From: Thermothielavioides terrestris NRRL 8126
Taxonomy: Eukaryota > Ascomycota > Sordariomycetes > Sordariales > Chaetomiaceae
Reading direction: 5' to 3'
Assembly (NCBI RefSeq): GCF_000226115.1
Contig: NC_016460.1
Coordinates: forward strand, 2,418,001 to 2,482,000
Length of the DNA: 64,000 nucleotides
Both the position numbers and the translations under genes were made by a program. Every line of letters begins with the position of its first letter. Position 1 is the first letter of the stretch. Positions 23,040-34,500 of the stretch are shown piece after piece. The notes under the pieces are model-generated. The model was not told where the DNA came from. It saw only the letters and a program-made list of their open reading frames with translations, and searched no databases.

Positions 23040-24236
23040 CTAACCCACGGCTTGATGACTAGCCTCCATCGGAGCATTGCTTCCCGTCTTGCCATTGCCC
23101 TCCAATGCCGCCGTCTCAACGAGCTGGACGTGCAGACGCTGGAGATACTGCAGCTTGGCGATCTTGAGGGCGGCCTCGTAGTGGCGTATATGGCAGCGCT
23201 GTAGTGTATGCCGGTCAGTGGCAGCCTGAACAGCAGAGAAGGTGCCTTCTGGGCAACGGCAATGGACTCACCCGGACGATGGTCGGCCATGTGCTCCGCT
23301 CCATGGCTAAGCGCTTCATCAACTTGACGTCGTTTGGCTGCCTCAGCGTTATCCATTGGTGGGCTTCACAGCAGATCTTGTCCTTGTCTGCGTCACACAG
23401 AAAGTAGGACCATTCCGAGCCGTCCTTAATGGGTTCCTGGGACCTCAGCTTCTGAATGAGATCCTGCGCTTCCTTGGCCTCCGGGCCGTGAATACTCTCC
23501 AGAACCCGCACCTGGCGGTCCGCCACCCTTTGAAGCGGATATTGGTCCCTCGGGAATGCGTCCAACGCCCGGGCGACTTCGTTCTCGGTGCAGCCCCAGT
23601 CGAGGCAACGCCACTCCTTCTTGATGCGCCCTGACTCAGTGACAACTCCGATAACAAATCCGAACTGCGCGTGAAGTGGCTTGCTGGGCACCACCTCGAA
23701 GCCGCCCTTTGAGACGCGGTGTCTCGCGAGGAGCTTGATCTGGTTGTGCAGTTGAGATAAGTCAGCTAGCTGGCTCAGTGGTACCCAGACAGCGCCTGCT
23801 TTCTCCCGCTTACCTTCCCGTGGAAATCAACCCTCGAAGCATCGCCGCCGTCCAGGAACTCCCAGAAGCACATCTCATCGACGTATTTCTCGAGTAATGT
23901 GTCCATCTGAAAGATGGTCGGGCGGTTCTTGCGATCTTTGATCCAGCGGCCAAGCTTCTCAAAGCGCTCCAAAAGATCTGGAGGGAGACCGTCTGTGCTG
24001 TCGTCATATGGAATAAAGACATAGCCGCCCAAGACGTTAGGTAGGAGGCATCCGGGCCCCATCGCCAGGAAGGTGCTGAGGTCCCAGCACATGGCGGCTA
24101 TCTTGACTGCGTGCTTGGCTGGGATCTTGAACTGCTTCGCCTTCCAGCGACTGGCTCGCAGCGAGACGAATTCTTCTATCATCTCCTTGGCTGCGCTCAA
24201 ATCGGCGTCTTCCTCAACTTGGGTTGAGCTCTGCAT
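23040..24236 (-). CDS. Three-exon protein of unknown function, about 349 residues
   Basis: Minus-strand exons 24236-23814, 23739-23272 and 23198-23040, both introns phase 0 with consensus ends (GTAAGC..CAACCAG and GTGAGT..ACTACAG). The start MQSSTQVEEDADLSAAKEMI is the first ATG giving non-repetitive sequence. The product is a globular-looking soluble protein: residues 1-141 include MCWDLSTFLAMGPGCLLPN and a helical ERFEKLGRWIKDRK. Exon 2 has IKKEWRCLDWGCTENEVARAL and CDADKDKICCEAHQWITL. Exon 3 is amphipathic helix (EAALKIAKLQYLQRLHVQLVE). No signal peptide, membrane segment or known domain is recognised. Consistent phase and codon use across the exons make it a likely real gene. Confidence 0.78.
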
Positions 24237-25127
24237 CGCGACCCCGGGATACGGAGACGGCGGCAAGAAGGAGAGAATATGAAAGAGAGTAGTGATTTCA
24301 GGTTCAAGCGGTTTAAGAAGAAGAGACAAAGGGGTTGGGAAGGCGTGGAGGATGAAGCTCAAGGGGAGCGTAGTCCAAGCTGTAGCTAAAGGACTCAGAA
24401 AGCACCAGGTCTCCTTCCTCCAAAGTTTGACCTTTCAGAAATCTCGGGCGCGTGTTCTCAAGGCGACGAAACAGGCTCCCAGGAAAGAAGAAGAGGAAGA
24501 CCCAGTGCGAAAGGCCGTGTGAGCGCATCTGTAGCATGTGGCAGAAGAGAAGGGGAAAGAAGGGGAAAAACTGACCGGGACAGGCGTGATCGTGATCCTG
24601 TGACATGTGAGAGGCACTATTGCTTGCCAGCTGAGCATTGCAGTGCTTGAAAGATCGGACGAGAGAAGGCAGATGATATCTTTTCTCAAATACCTAGTCA
24701 AATGAGGACATGGCACACTCATCAAGTAGCCATGCAGTGAACCATATGCCTTCTGTAGTGGTTCGCAATCAGTCCGCTCTTTCCACTGACACATGAGCAA
24801 CCAGAGCTCGTTGATGGCCCCAACAGCTGCGCCCTCGGATGATGAAAGCTCGGCACATGCCTTTGCGCTCAACCAGGGCGCTCTATGACTATAAGCCACT
24901 ATTGTACAATTTTCACGGGGAGGAGAGATACCGTGCGCTATGCATACCCGTCCCTTCGCCCCCAAGTCATGTTTCGTACACCTCGAGTCCCCCAAGGACA
25001 TATATACACACAAACCGGCCCCTGTGGAAGATTGCTGCTCTCTGTAGATTAAAGGGTGAAATGCGGTAGTGAAAGAGAGACAGACTATCGGGTTGATGTG
25101 CATGACGTCGCAAATCCAGCTATTCGT
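24237..25127. other. Intergenic upstream of the three-exon gene and downstream of tim23
   Basis: A 222-codon minus-strand frame (24435-25103) fills much of it, but its translation has no recognisable motif, mixed composition and no codon bias, so it is not called as a gene. Probably promoter DNA and the tim23 3' UTR. Confidence 0.4.
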
Positions 25128-25903
25128 TCACAAATGTGCGCGAGCCTCGGCATGAATGGGCTCGCCATGGAAGAATGCCCTTCTGACGATCTACTTCAGC
25201 GTTAGCAAACCGCCAGACTTCGAATACAGACCAAGAGAACCGGATAACGTACCGCCCAGACACCAGCCACAGATGCCACGATACCGCCCGAGATCATCAT
25301 CTGCCGAAGCCCCCTCGTGCTCTTGAACAGCATGCCACTGAGGGCGCCAGCCACGATCGTGTTGGCGGCATCATTCTTCCCCCGTAGGTAGCCGATGTAG
25401 GAGTTGATGCAGTTATAGCATATGGCCACCACGCCCGCCGAGTTGCCCAGGAAGGGCCCCCGCCGGGTGACCGAGTTGAGCACCGCGTTCAGCCGGAGCT
25501 TGGGCGGCGCCCCGACCGATTTCCTCAGGCCTTCCTGCAGGCCCCACGCGCCTCCTATCGTCAGGCCCGCCAGGTATGTTGTGCCGGTGCCGTAGCAGAG
25601 GTCGTCTGTGAAGCCGCGCGACGGCAGCACTGATTGCGAGCCGGGGAGTTCCGAGAGCGCAGAGTCTTCAAGGGTGAGGTATTCTAGTGTGTCTTTGTTC
25701 AGCCCCGCGAGTGGGTGTAGTTGTGAGGGGTCGGCGAAGGAGGAGCTGCCGAGGAAGGCGTCTACACCCTGGGCGGTGGTAGGGTCGAAGGGGGTCGGCT
25801 GGAAGGCAGTGGTGGTCGCGGGCGCTGATGGCGGAGATGGCGCGCTCGATGACGGGGTCTGTGAGGAGGACTTGCGTCCCGTCAGGGCATCCCAAATGGA
25901 CAT
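25128..25903 (-). CDS. TIM23: Mitochondrial inner membrane translocase subunit Tim23
   Basis: Exons 25903-25253 and 25190-25128 (minus strand), intron GTACGT..GAAGTAG, phase 0, 237 residues. The first 90 residues are a Ser/Pro-rich intermembrane-space segment with PLAGLNKDTLEYLTLED, the conserved presequence-receptor region. From FTDDLCYGTGTTYLAGLTIGGAWG (about residue 97) onwards come the four Tim17/22/23-family helices with small-residue packing motifs (GNSAGVVAICYNCINSYIGYLRG; NTIVAGALSGMLFKSTRGLRQMM). Tim23 forms, with Tim17, the inner-membrane channel that imports presequence proteins. The second exon codes a 20-residue charged C-tail. It is divergently oriented from the Trm732 homologue, 506 bp apart. 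Confidence 0.96.
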
Positions 25904-26409
25904 CTTGGCAGAATGAAAAGTCGATTAAAGAGAAGATAGTAAGTTGACAAGAACGAAACGGTATATGTTATGCGCTGTGTGATTGGGGGTCGCCTGCGGC
26001 TCGTCCCCCAGTGCTTCTCGTCCCTGGTGTTGCGCTGTGGAAGAGCCTGCTGAGTGAGCCAAGCCAGGCTTGCAAGCCGTGACCGATCGATAAGGAACAA
26101 AAATTTACAAGGATGGGAAGAGGGTCCGTGCGCAGGCTGGGCTGACAGAATGAAGCTAACCAGACCTGGGTCGCGGTGAACGGTGGTTAACGGTGAACAT
26201 TCAAGGTGTGAAGGTGAAGCTCGAGCCGCGGTACGTACCTAGCCGTCTCGAAATCCCCAAAATTTCTCCTTCGTTGTTTCCTTGCATGCGCTCGGCCGGC
26301 CCTATGGCCGATGACCGTGATCCTGCTGCCTGATTTTGGCAGTGAACGTTAAACTTTATCAGTTTGATCAACAACGCAAACCCTCGACCAAATTGGGAGC
26401 CCATTAAGC
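25904..26409. promoter_or_regulatory. Shared divergent promoter of tim23 and the Trm732 homologue
   Basis: The 506 bp between the two opposite start codons hold no coding sequence and must contain both promoters. CGGTATATGTTATGC at 25959-25973 is the only TATA-like word. No specific factor site can be assigned by eye. Confidence 0.55.
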
Positions 26410-29400
26410 ATGGAAGCGTCCCGAGAGATCCCGAGCCACATCGTCGCTTCTGTAGCTGGAGCTGATGCCGGCGTGTATGAGAATGCAAACACCATCACCA
26501 AATGGCTTGTGAGCCAGCCTCTCGCCGATCAGCCACTGTGAGTCTCCGAGGTGTCCAAGGGTTCCACCCGTGACTAACACGGCGCAGGGTGGCCGAAGCC
26601 ATTTTCCGGAAACTGTTGCAGGAAGCGTCCCGGTCAAGGCAGTACCACGGCAATGGCCATGCTTGTGTCAAGCTCTGCAGCTTTGTCGAGCAATGTTCCA
26701 AGTCGAGTGATGAAGCCGTGAGGCTGTGGGCTTCCAATGAGAGCCTGTCAGCAGAGCTCTTCCACTTCTACCTAGAGTGGTACGAGCACGATCCTCATCG
26801 GGCCTTGCGGCTCGTGTTGGACCTGCTTGTGGCTTCCTCGACATCCAATCCGGTGCCTGAGACGGGGGAATCGGTGAAGAACCACATCCTGGAAACGCTC
26901 GTCTCAATCGTTGCCCGAAAGTCGCCGCGGCAATTGACAAAATCAGGCCTTCAGTGTCTGGACCACTTCTTGAACAAGCGGGCGTTTGATCTTACGGCTA
27001 TCGCCACGAAATACAAGGAGGTAGAGCCATCCGTGGCCAACCTGTCAAGCTTGCCCTTATGGAGATCTTTCGCTTTTCAGCTCTTCTCCTGGATGGACCT
27101 TCCCTACGTCTGCCCGCTAGCCGGCAAGTGTCTCGTTCACATTTTCCGAGGGTTAATGATAGCAGAGCGGGGCCAAGCGGCGCCAGACTCGCCAGGCTTC
27201 TCCCTCGAAGTTTGGCGGCAGTGGCTTCAAGACGCCTTGTCCCGTAATCCGGAGATCCTTGAAGACATCAAGAATTATGTGCTCGCGCCAGTATTCAAAA
27301 CAGATCGAGAGACGTCGTTAGCGATCTTGGAGATGTTCAATCGGGGCCAGCCCTTGACTGGCACCATTGAGGATCCCAGCAACCAGGGCCTCCTCCTCCA
27401 GCTGACCACCCTCGAGCTAGGCAAGAAGTACGGGCTGGTCGAGGAACCTGGTGAGTTGACATGGACTCATAGACCTGGGCAAGCACTCTGCTAATGTAAA
27501 TAATCCGACAGGAAGCGGCGACGACGTGTCTCAGCAGCCAGCAATTAAAAACATCGTCCTTCGAGGGAATCTCTTGGACAAGCTGCTCGCACATCCCTCT
27601 GTGTCTGTCAGGTCTAGCGCCTTTGCCTTGTTGGTTTCATCCCCAGCCACTACCAAACCGTTTTCCGAGGTGGCCTTGGATCTTCTCAAGACACATCTTG
27701 CAGCGTTCCATGCGGACTATGATGCCAGCATCCGTGATGAGGTGCTTGGCCATACCAAAAACCTTATCAGGAGGGCAAAGAACGTTATGACTGTCGCCCA
27801 ACGAAGTCTTCGAACCTGCGAGTCAACAGGCGAGGGAATTGGCCGGCCTGTCAAGAGGAAATTCGGCTCGGGGGTTGCGCCAAAGGATGTCGGTGAAGCA
27901 AGAGAGATTCTTGATCGCCACGAGGCTTTCTTGAGGTGGTACATGAACTTTCTGCAAACTGAGTTGCTACCGACAGCGTCATATCAGCGACACATAACAG
28001 CAGTCAAAGCCACGCTTTTGCTCCTCAGAGTTGGGAAGCATGCCGGAGCTATCGATGACACGGTCGATGGTGACATCGCACAGCTCATCTTGTCAAACTC
28101 CACCTGGATCCGGCTTCTTCTCGACCTTTTGCTGGACCCGTTTGACGACGTGAGGGACAGCGCAGCTACGGCGCTGAGCTTGCTTCGGCCGAAAACCGTT
28201 CAAGCACAGGCGGTGAATCCCGCCAACCTCCTCGGCACCCTCAGACAATTTTGCGACCGAGCCAGCAAGCTCGCTGATAGAACTGGGCGAGCCGACCATG
28301 GCGACGGAGCTGCGCGCTCACAAGGCCTTCTGTGCAGTTGGTTGGCTGACCGGGACTCGCAAATCTCTCTGCTCTCTGAGATCCTCCAGAGAGTCGAGTC
28401 AAAGATATCCAAGGCGGAGGAGGACTTGGGTCACGCTGCTATCGAGAGTCCGGTGCATGCGGACTTCGCGGCTATTGGGTGCGTATAGGCTGCCAGATGC
28501 GAAGCTGAATTCATTCTCTTGGCGCATTACTATCAGATACTGACCGCGCTCAGCTACGTGTGGCGAGTCCTAGCCAAAGGAGTATACTCCAACGACCAGC
28601 TCGAAGTTCTTACCCATCTACAACGGCGGGTCTTTTTCTGCGCGCGGCAGATATGGCTCACAGTCCAGCATGTTCTCTGCGATGACTCCCCAGAGGGTCA
28701 TCTGCCAGAGGAGCTCGAGGATATTGAGGGCTTGGACACCAAAGACTTGTTGAGCTATAGCTTCAGGGCGGTACATGAATCGAGGTATGAGATCCGTCCA
28801 AACGGCGCATCGGTCTCTATCCTAACCGGTTACAGCAACCTCTTGCGCCTCTTGGTGGGAACCCTCAGGTCGAAGAAAGCACCAGGCGTACCCTTCCCGC
28901 CATTGGATGTCTTCAGAGAGACTGGCTACCTAGCGTTTGAGCAACTTGCTAGTCTACGCCACCGCGGGGCGTTCTCGACTGTGTCCTACACTTTCACAAC
29001 CTGCTGCCAACTTACGCAGCAGGTGCGGAGCGTCTACACCGATATGGACGAGTCCGAGAATCTGCTTCGTGAATGGTACCAGGTATGACTGCCGGATCCT
29101 TGGCTATGACGCGCCCGTTTTAACCCCGTGCAGGGAACGATAGATTGCATTATGACCCAAGCGTCGACTACCCGTAGGTCAGCAGGGATCCCATCCCTCA
29201 TCGCAGCTGTCCTCTCTGCAAACGCTGCCTCCCCATCCTTCGACGAGGTTTATGGGACTCTCGAGAAGATTGGCAGAAAACGTGTTCGGATGTCCGAAAC
29301 CGACGGGTCAAATCTGCCCCAGGTGCATGCCCTCAATTCCTTGAGGGAGATCTTCAGGAGCTCGCTCTTGAGCAAGCGTGCCGAGGGCTACTTGGCAAGG

Positions 29401-31559
29401 ACCCTTCATCTAGCCGCAACCAGTTTGAGATCCGAAGTGTAAGTCGGACAATTACCTGACCTGCCAGCAAACCGCTGCTGACCAGAGTTAGCTGGGCTAT
29501 CCGGAACTGTGGCCTTCTCCTCCTGAGGAGCCTTATCGACTCTCTTCTCGGGACAGGCGAAAATAAAGCTGCCATTGAATCGGGCTGGGACGGTCGCTCG
29601 GTTCGCATTTCGTTCAACAAATACCCTACGCTGCCAGGCGTCCTCCTAAGTCTGCTCCGGTCCGCCGATGAGACGCTGGATCCAGGATCCCAATCCGGCG
29701 CAGCCGAGGCCGTGTTTCCAGTGCTAGACATCATCCGACGTGCAGGCCCTCCCGAAGAACATCGGTCCGAGTTGCGGAAGCACATTGAAGGGTATCTCGG
29801 AAGTCGACTTTGGCACGTCCGGGAGATGGCCGCGAGAACCCTTTGCTCGTTCCTGCTGCAGGAAGACTGGGCGAAGGAGCTCGGTCGACTCCTCAACCAG
29901 TCAGGGACCAGGACAAACCAACTTCATGGTGCTCTGCTGACCGCACGATTTGTCATCGAACGCAAGGCGGAGTTGGGCGTCGCTCTCCAGTCAGGTGGGC
30001 ATTCTCTCACACATTTATAAGGGAAGTCTTTCGTCAAACTAACAAGAGCTACTAGAATCGGCTTCGGTTGAGACCGTTCTGAAGGAGCTGGGTCAGAAGA
30101 CTGAGCTCTTTAGGCATTGCGCACAACTACAGGCCGCGTATCTTGAGATCTTGAATGTGCTCGCAAGCCTTGGCTGTCGCGAACATGTGACAAAAGCAGC
30201 ACTATCTCCAGTCATTTCGGAGCATTGCCGCGGATCCTCCTCCGCTCTTCTCAACATGCACGCCTCCCTGAAGGTGGTCTACGATGCCATGGCAATTGGT
30301 GATATCGATGGTCTGCGAACACATCTCTTAAAGTCAATCCAGAACGACGCCAACACGGCAACCCGGATGCTGGAAAAGATCCCCGAAGCGCGGAAACAAG
30401 CGAAAGTCCCGAGTGCCGAATCAGAACTATGCGATCTGTATCTCGAGAGCTGTGCCGTCTCCCTCGCACCTGAGGTGCGAGCCCAGGCGCTGTTGAATCT
30501 AGGATCACTGATAGACGAGATTCTCAGCCGCGACGACATTACGCGGCTTCCGAGCGATGAACGACTGGACCAGTTGTGGCGTGAGATCCGGAAGGGAGAC
30601 ATGAATCCGACTTTGTCACATGCAATCATCGAGACAAGCGGAAGCATCATGGCTGTCTTTGTATCCCGCGACTCTGACAAGCTCGACAACATGGAGTGGA
30701 GGGTCCGAAGCTGGGGAGACATGCTAAGTGATTGCTTGGACGTGGATAATGTGAGTCTCGTCGACGGGGTTGAGGGGATCTTTTTCGAGCTAACCATGTG
30801 CGATAGCCCTTCGACACCAGATACGCAGCGGCCGTGGCCCTCAGGTCCTTCTTCAGCGGCGCCAGACGCCTCAGCTTGGACTCCAAATACCTGCCGGTCC
30901 TCTCGGCACTCTACGACGGTCTGATCGACGATGACGAGGAAGTCCGCGAGGCAGCCGCGAGCGCGGCCTCTGCTCTCACTGGTGCCGCCGCAGTTGCCCC
31001 GGCCGCGGCGGATGGCCTGGTCGGGTGGCTGCGGGAGCGCTTTGGAGAGTCGGAAGAGTTCAGGGCGCGCCTTGTGTGCAGGATGGTTGGCCAGGCGTAC
31101 ACCCTGCCGGGCCCGCTGCAGCTGGTGCCTGCCGAGAAACAGCTTTGCAAGGCGCTGGACTTCGACGATTCGCTGTTTGCCGCCGAGGAGCAGAACCTCT
31201 TCATCGACGAGGTGAGGGAGACGGCTAGGTGGCGACGAGCTTTTGCGGATCTACGGCACTCGGGCGAGGATCAGTCGTTCGGCTGCCTCAAGAGCTGGGT
31301 GGAGGAGGGGTTGAACTGTCTCATTGGTCTTGCGCAAGAGGAGGACGGACCGCTCGGGTGGACGTCGAACCAGCATGTGTTTGCCGTGTGCGCTCGCGTC
31401 CTGCTCTCCGCTGTGGCGATTACCGGGATCGGGCAGGATGAGGGAGCGGTGATTGTGGAGCTGCTGAGAAAGTTCAGGGAAGTGGGCGAAAAGTGCAGGA
31501 TCCACGGGTCGTTACTGAGCATGGCGAGGTTGGTCTCGGTGGCTTACAAGATGCCCTAG
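26410..31559 (+). CDS. TRM732: THADA/Trm732 homologue (DUF2428), tRNA methylation cofactor
   Basis: Nine exons: 26410-26537, 26588-27450, 27512-28478, 28554-28784, 28836-29082, 29134-29438, 29492-29994, 30056-30750, 30807-31559; about 1563 residues, fitting this large HEAT-repeat family. The diagnostic DUF2428 block starts near residue 690: CDDSPEGHLPEELEDIEGLD, then KDLLSYSFRAVHESSNLLRLL, created only if the in-frame 51-bp intron 28785-28835 is removed, then HRGAFSTV. Later comes TTRRSAGIPSLIAAVLS, followed by QVHALNSLREIF and VWAIRNCGLLLLRSLIDSL, typical of THADA. In yeast, Trm732 works with Trm7 to 2'-O-methylate residue 32 of tRNA anticodon loops. The C-terminus shows a HEAT-like repeat (YDGLIDDDEEVREAAASAASAL). 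All intron phases agree. It shares a promoter region with tim23. Confidence 0.93.
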
Positions 31560-34500
31560 CGAGGTTCACCCCTGAAGAAACGAAGCATGGTGTTGTTGCC
31601 GCCCCCTTTCCCAAGCAGCCGGGACTTGATTCCAGGCCGACAGGGATCATGCGGAGCTAATGTGGCAACGGCGCAAGTTGTTGCATTTTGACCTACAGGA
31701 GGGAGGGAGGTCAGACCTCAATCTACAATGGTTCACAGTATCCTGCGCGGTTCCATCATACGAACAATCCTGCAGCATGCATAGCTCCTCCGTCCCTGCT
31801 TTATTGCAGGCCCCTTGCAAGCATTGGCTTCGAGAGTTCGCTGTTGGGCATTGACTGGCGCAAGAGTCAACGCGCGTCACGAATGAGCGGCGACCTGCAA
31901 AAGGGATTGCGCCCGAAGCCCTGCCCGAAGCCCTGCCCGAAGCCAGCAAAGATTTGAATAAACCCTTTGGGCAAAAAAAGCCTGATTGATGGTGGCGTTG
32001 CCGGCAAATGTGAAAAAAACGGCCGGCTACGTGGCAGCCACGCCCAGGCGGCATTCAGGCGGGCCGGGGAGCTCGGCTGCCTCCGAACGCCCCGCTCAAT
32101 CCCCACTCACCGAGCGCCTCACCTCGGCTTGCCGGTCGGCGACCCCGTGGCATGGCCTCATCCCTACCGCGCGCACTTTGGAGCATTTGGCAACGTAGCA
32201 ACGTAGCCCAGGCGAAAGGAAGCGAGAGTGTAGAGCCCAAACCTTGTTGCTGGTCTCGGGGTATGTTTTGTCTTTCGCTTTGCCCAACTGCACAATTCAG
32301 CTTCCCATGTCCGCTGCACGGCGGATAGTTAACAGGGGTGCCGGGTTCTCATCGCGGTGACGTCAACCGAACCAGGTTCCAGGGGCAGTGCCACCGAACA
32401 GCCGACCCGTCCGATTGGTACTCCCCGGCTACCTGGCGAGTCATGCCATCCATGTTTCGTCCGAGACGTTGGCAGACGTCGTTGTCCGTGGAATGCAGGG
32501 AGGCGAACGCCGGGGACTGGATAATATCCAAGCATTGCGATTATTTTATGGACCGTCGCGAAATGCCGACTGCCCGTTTGGCACCGGTTGGCACTAAGGC
32601 AAGGGTGGTGGCGGATTATCTCGAAAACGACTTTCCGCCCGCCTCGAAACCCGAGGAGCCCGCCGTCGCGTTGTGGCGTTATGTGTCCTCCGCCCAGGTC
32701 GGTTCCCTTGTCCGGCTGGACATCCAAGCGACCTGCCGCAGGCTGCGTTAATGCGATGCGATCCGAGCCTTCCCTTCCTTGGGACAAGGGCTTGCGCAGA
32801 AACAAATCGGCCGAGTGGTCACGGAGGCCGGGAAAAAAGGGGGCGTCTGCTCATCTCGAGTCAGCTGCTTTCTTTCACGCCTCGGGAAATTTGAGGAGCT
32901 GGCTCCTGGCTCATCGCGTGACTGGTGTGCATGTCGTGGACCAGAAAGTTCCCCCCGAGACCTCGAAAGTCCTATCAGCGAGTTTCATGCCGGGACTCCG
33001 GGAGATGATGGGACGACGCGAGGAGCCGGGGTAACAGCGCGTTCGAGTCCGTCGAGGGGCGAAGGGGCTGTAAAGGGACGGCCGGCCGGCGTTGGCTCTC
33101 CTCTCTCGAATGGGGAGGAAGCAGGACGCGGTCGGGGGAGGAGGTCGCAGGGCCTTTGGTTTTTGACACTGCGCGTTCTGCGATTGGATTCCCGAAGGTC
33201 AAGTGACCAAGGCCTTGGGGGTGCACGGGGTCGTTTGTCATGCGATCGCCATGTTTTGCTCGAGCCGAGCTGAATGAACGGAAAGCGACGGGCTCTCGCC
33301 TCACCTCGCCTGGCTGGCCTGGGCTGGGGGCGGGCTGATCAGCGAGGGCTTGGCGGGGGAAGGGGGAGAGGGGGCCCAAAACCTGATGGACGCGCAAGCC
33401 ACGCCAGCCACTAACTTACTGCGAAGTTACACTGCACTACACAGTAGTTTTGGTTGATTTTGGAAACGATGTGTTTCACTTTTTTCTGAGTGGGCAGACA
33501 TCAGAGGTCATGTCATGAATATCTCTCAGTACCTAGCGAAAGGTCATCGTACTCCGTGCGGATTACTCTCTTTCCAGCCTCGATCGTCGCCGACGCCAGG
33601 GGTTTTGCATGGTCTTGAACTTCGCACCTCAACCGGAATGTGCCAGTTACCGGGAGGTTATAAACAGTAGCTTCATGTTTCTCAGACGGAGATTTCATAC
33701 ATACTGCGTACTTGTACGGAGCAGGATGCGGTTTAATTTTTCCGTACTCGAGCAACAATACACAAAGGACCCGCGGACATTTCTCCAGCCCTGTCCACTG
33801 ATGGCCGAAAGCGGCAACTCATATGCTCAAGGTTCTGCCCAATCAACAGCCGCGGTCTCGGTCCTTCTCAAGATGGAGGCCGAGAGGGCGTCAGCCGGGC
33901 AGCCAATGAGGCTCAAAAGCAGGGATCCGAAGCCGCACACCTTCTGCTCACCTTCTGCACTAGCATGGGACGACAAGAGCACTCATCCATGACGAGAGGC
34001 TGGCGTTGGCTGGCGACTCTCCTACCCCCTCCACGGGCCTTTTATTCCGTGCGCTCGTTGGGGGGTGTGTTGGAGTTGGGGGGGAAGGGGGGGGAGGGGG
34101 TTTTCAGTCCCTTCTGGAACCACTCCCGGGGACCGCGAAGCTCTTCCAGACCAGTCCATCTGTGCAGATCTGGCCTCTGGACCGCCGGTTTCTCACGCTC
34201 TTTACCCCGCGGCTTGCCGTAATGGGAAGTCCCTTTGAGATTCCAGACGCAGCGGCGTGGCGGAGAAGGGGCCAACACTCAACACAATAGGTGAGAGATC
34301 AGCAAGGCCCAGTTTTACCGAAGAGGACTGCCATCCAGCCAGCCAGCCCGGTGGGCGTCCGGAACACCCTGGGGATACACACCCTCTCTCCGCGCGCTTG
34401 TTCCGTTTCAAGTTGGTGCGCTTGATGGCGTCTCTTAGCCGCAGGCGACTGACTCGACTGAATCGATTCGGAGATCTGACGACGACATGCGGCCGCGCGG

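Noticed and set aside
24435..25103. 222-codon minus-strand open frame as a gene
   Set aside because: No recognisable motif, no codon bias, no splice-consistent extension; probably chance in promoter/UTR DNA.
26410..31559. First impression of a tubulin-folding cofactor D (HEAT-repeat protein)
   Set aside because: The CDDSPEGHLP..GLDTKDLLSYSFRAVHES block and the RRSAGIP and WAIRNCGL segments are specific to THADA/Trm732 (DUF2428).
33030..33060. tRNA B-box-like word GCGTTCGAGTCCG
   Set aside because: Flanking bases do not form a T stem or acceptor stem.
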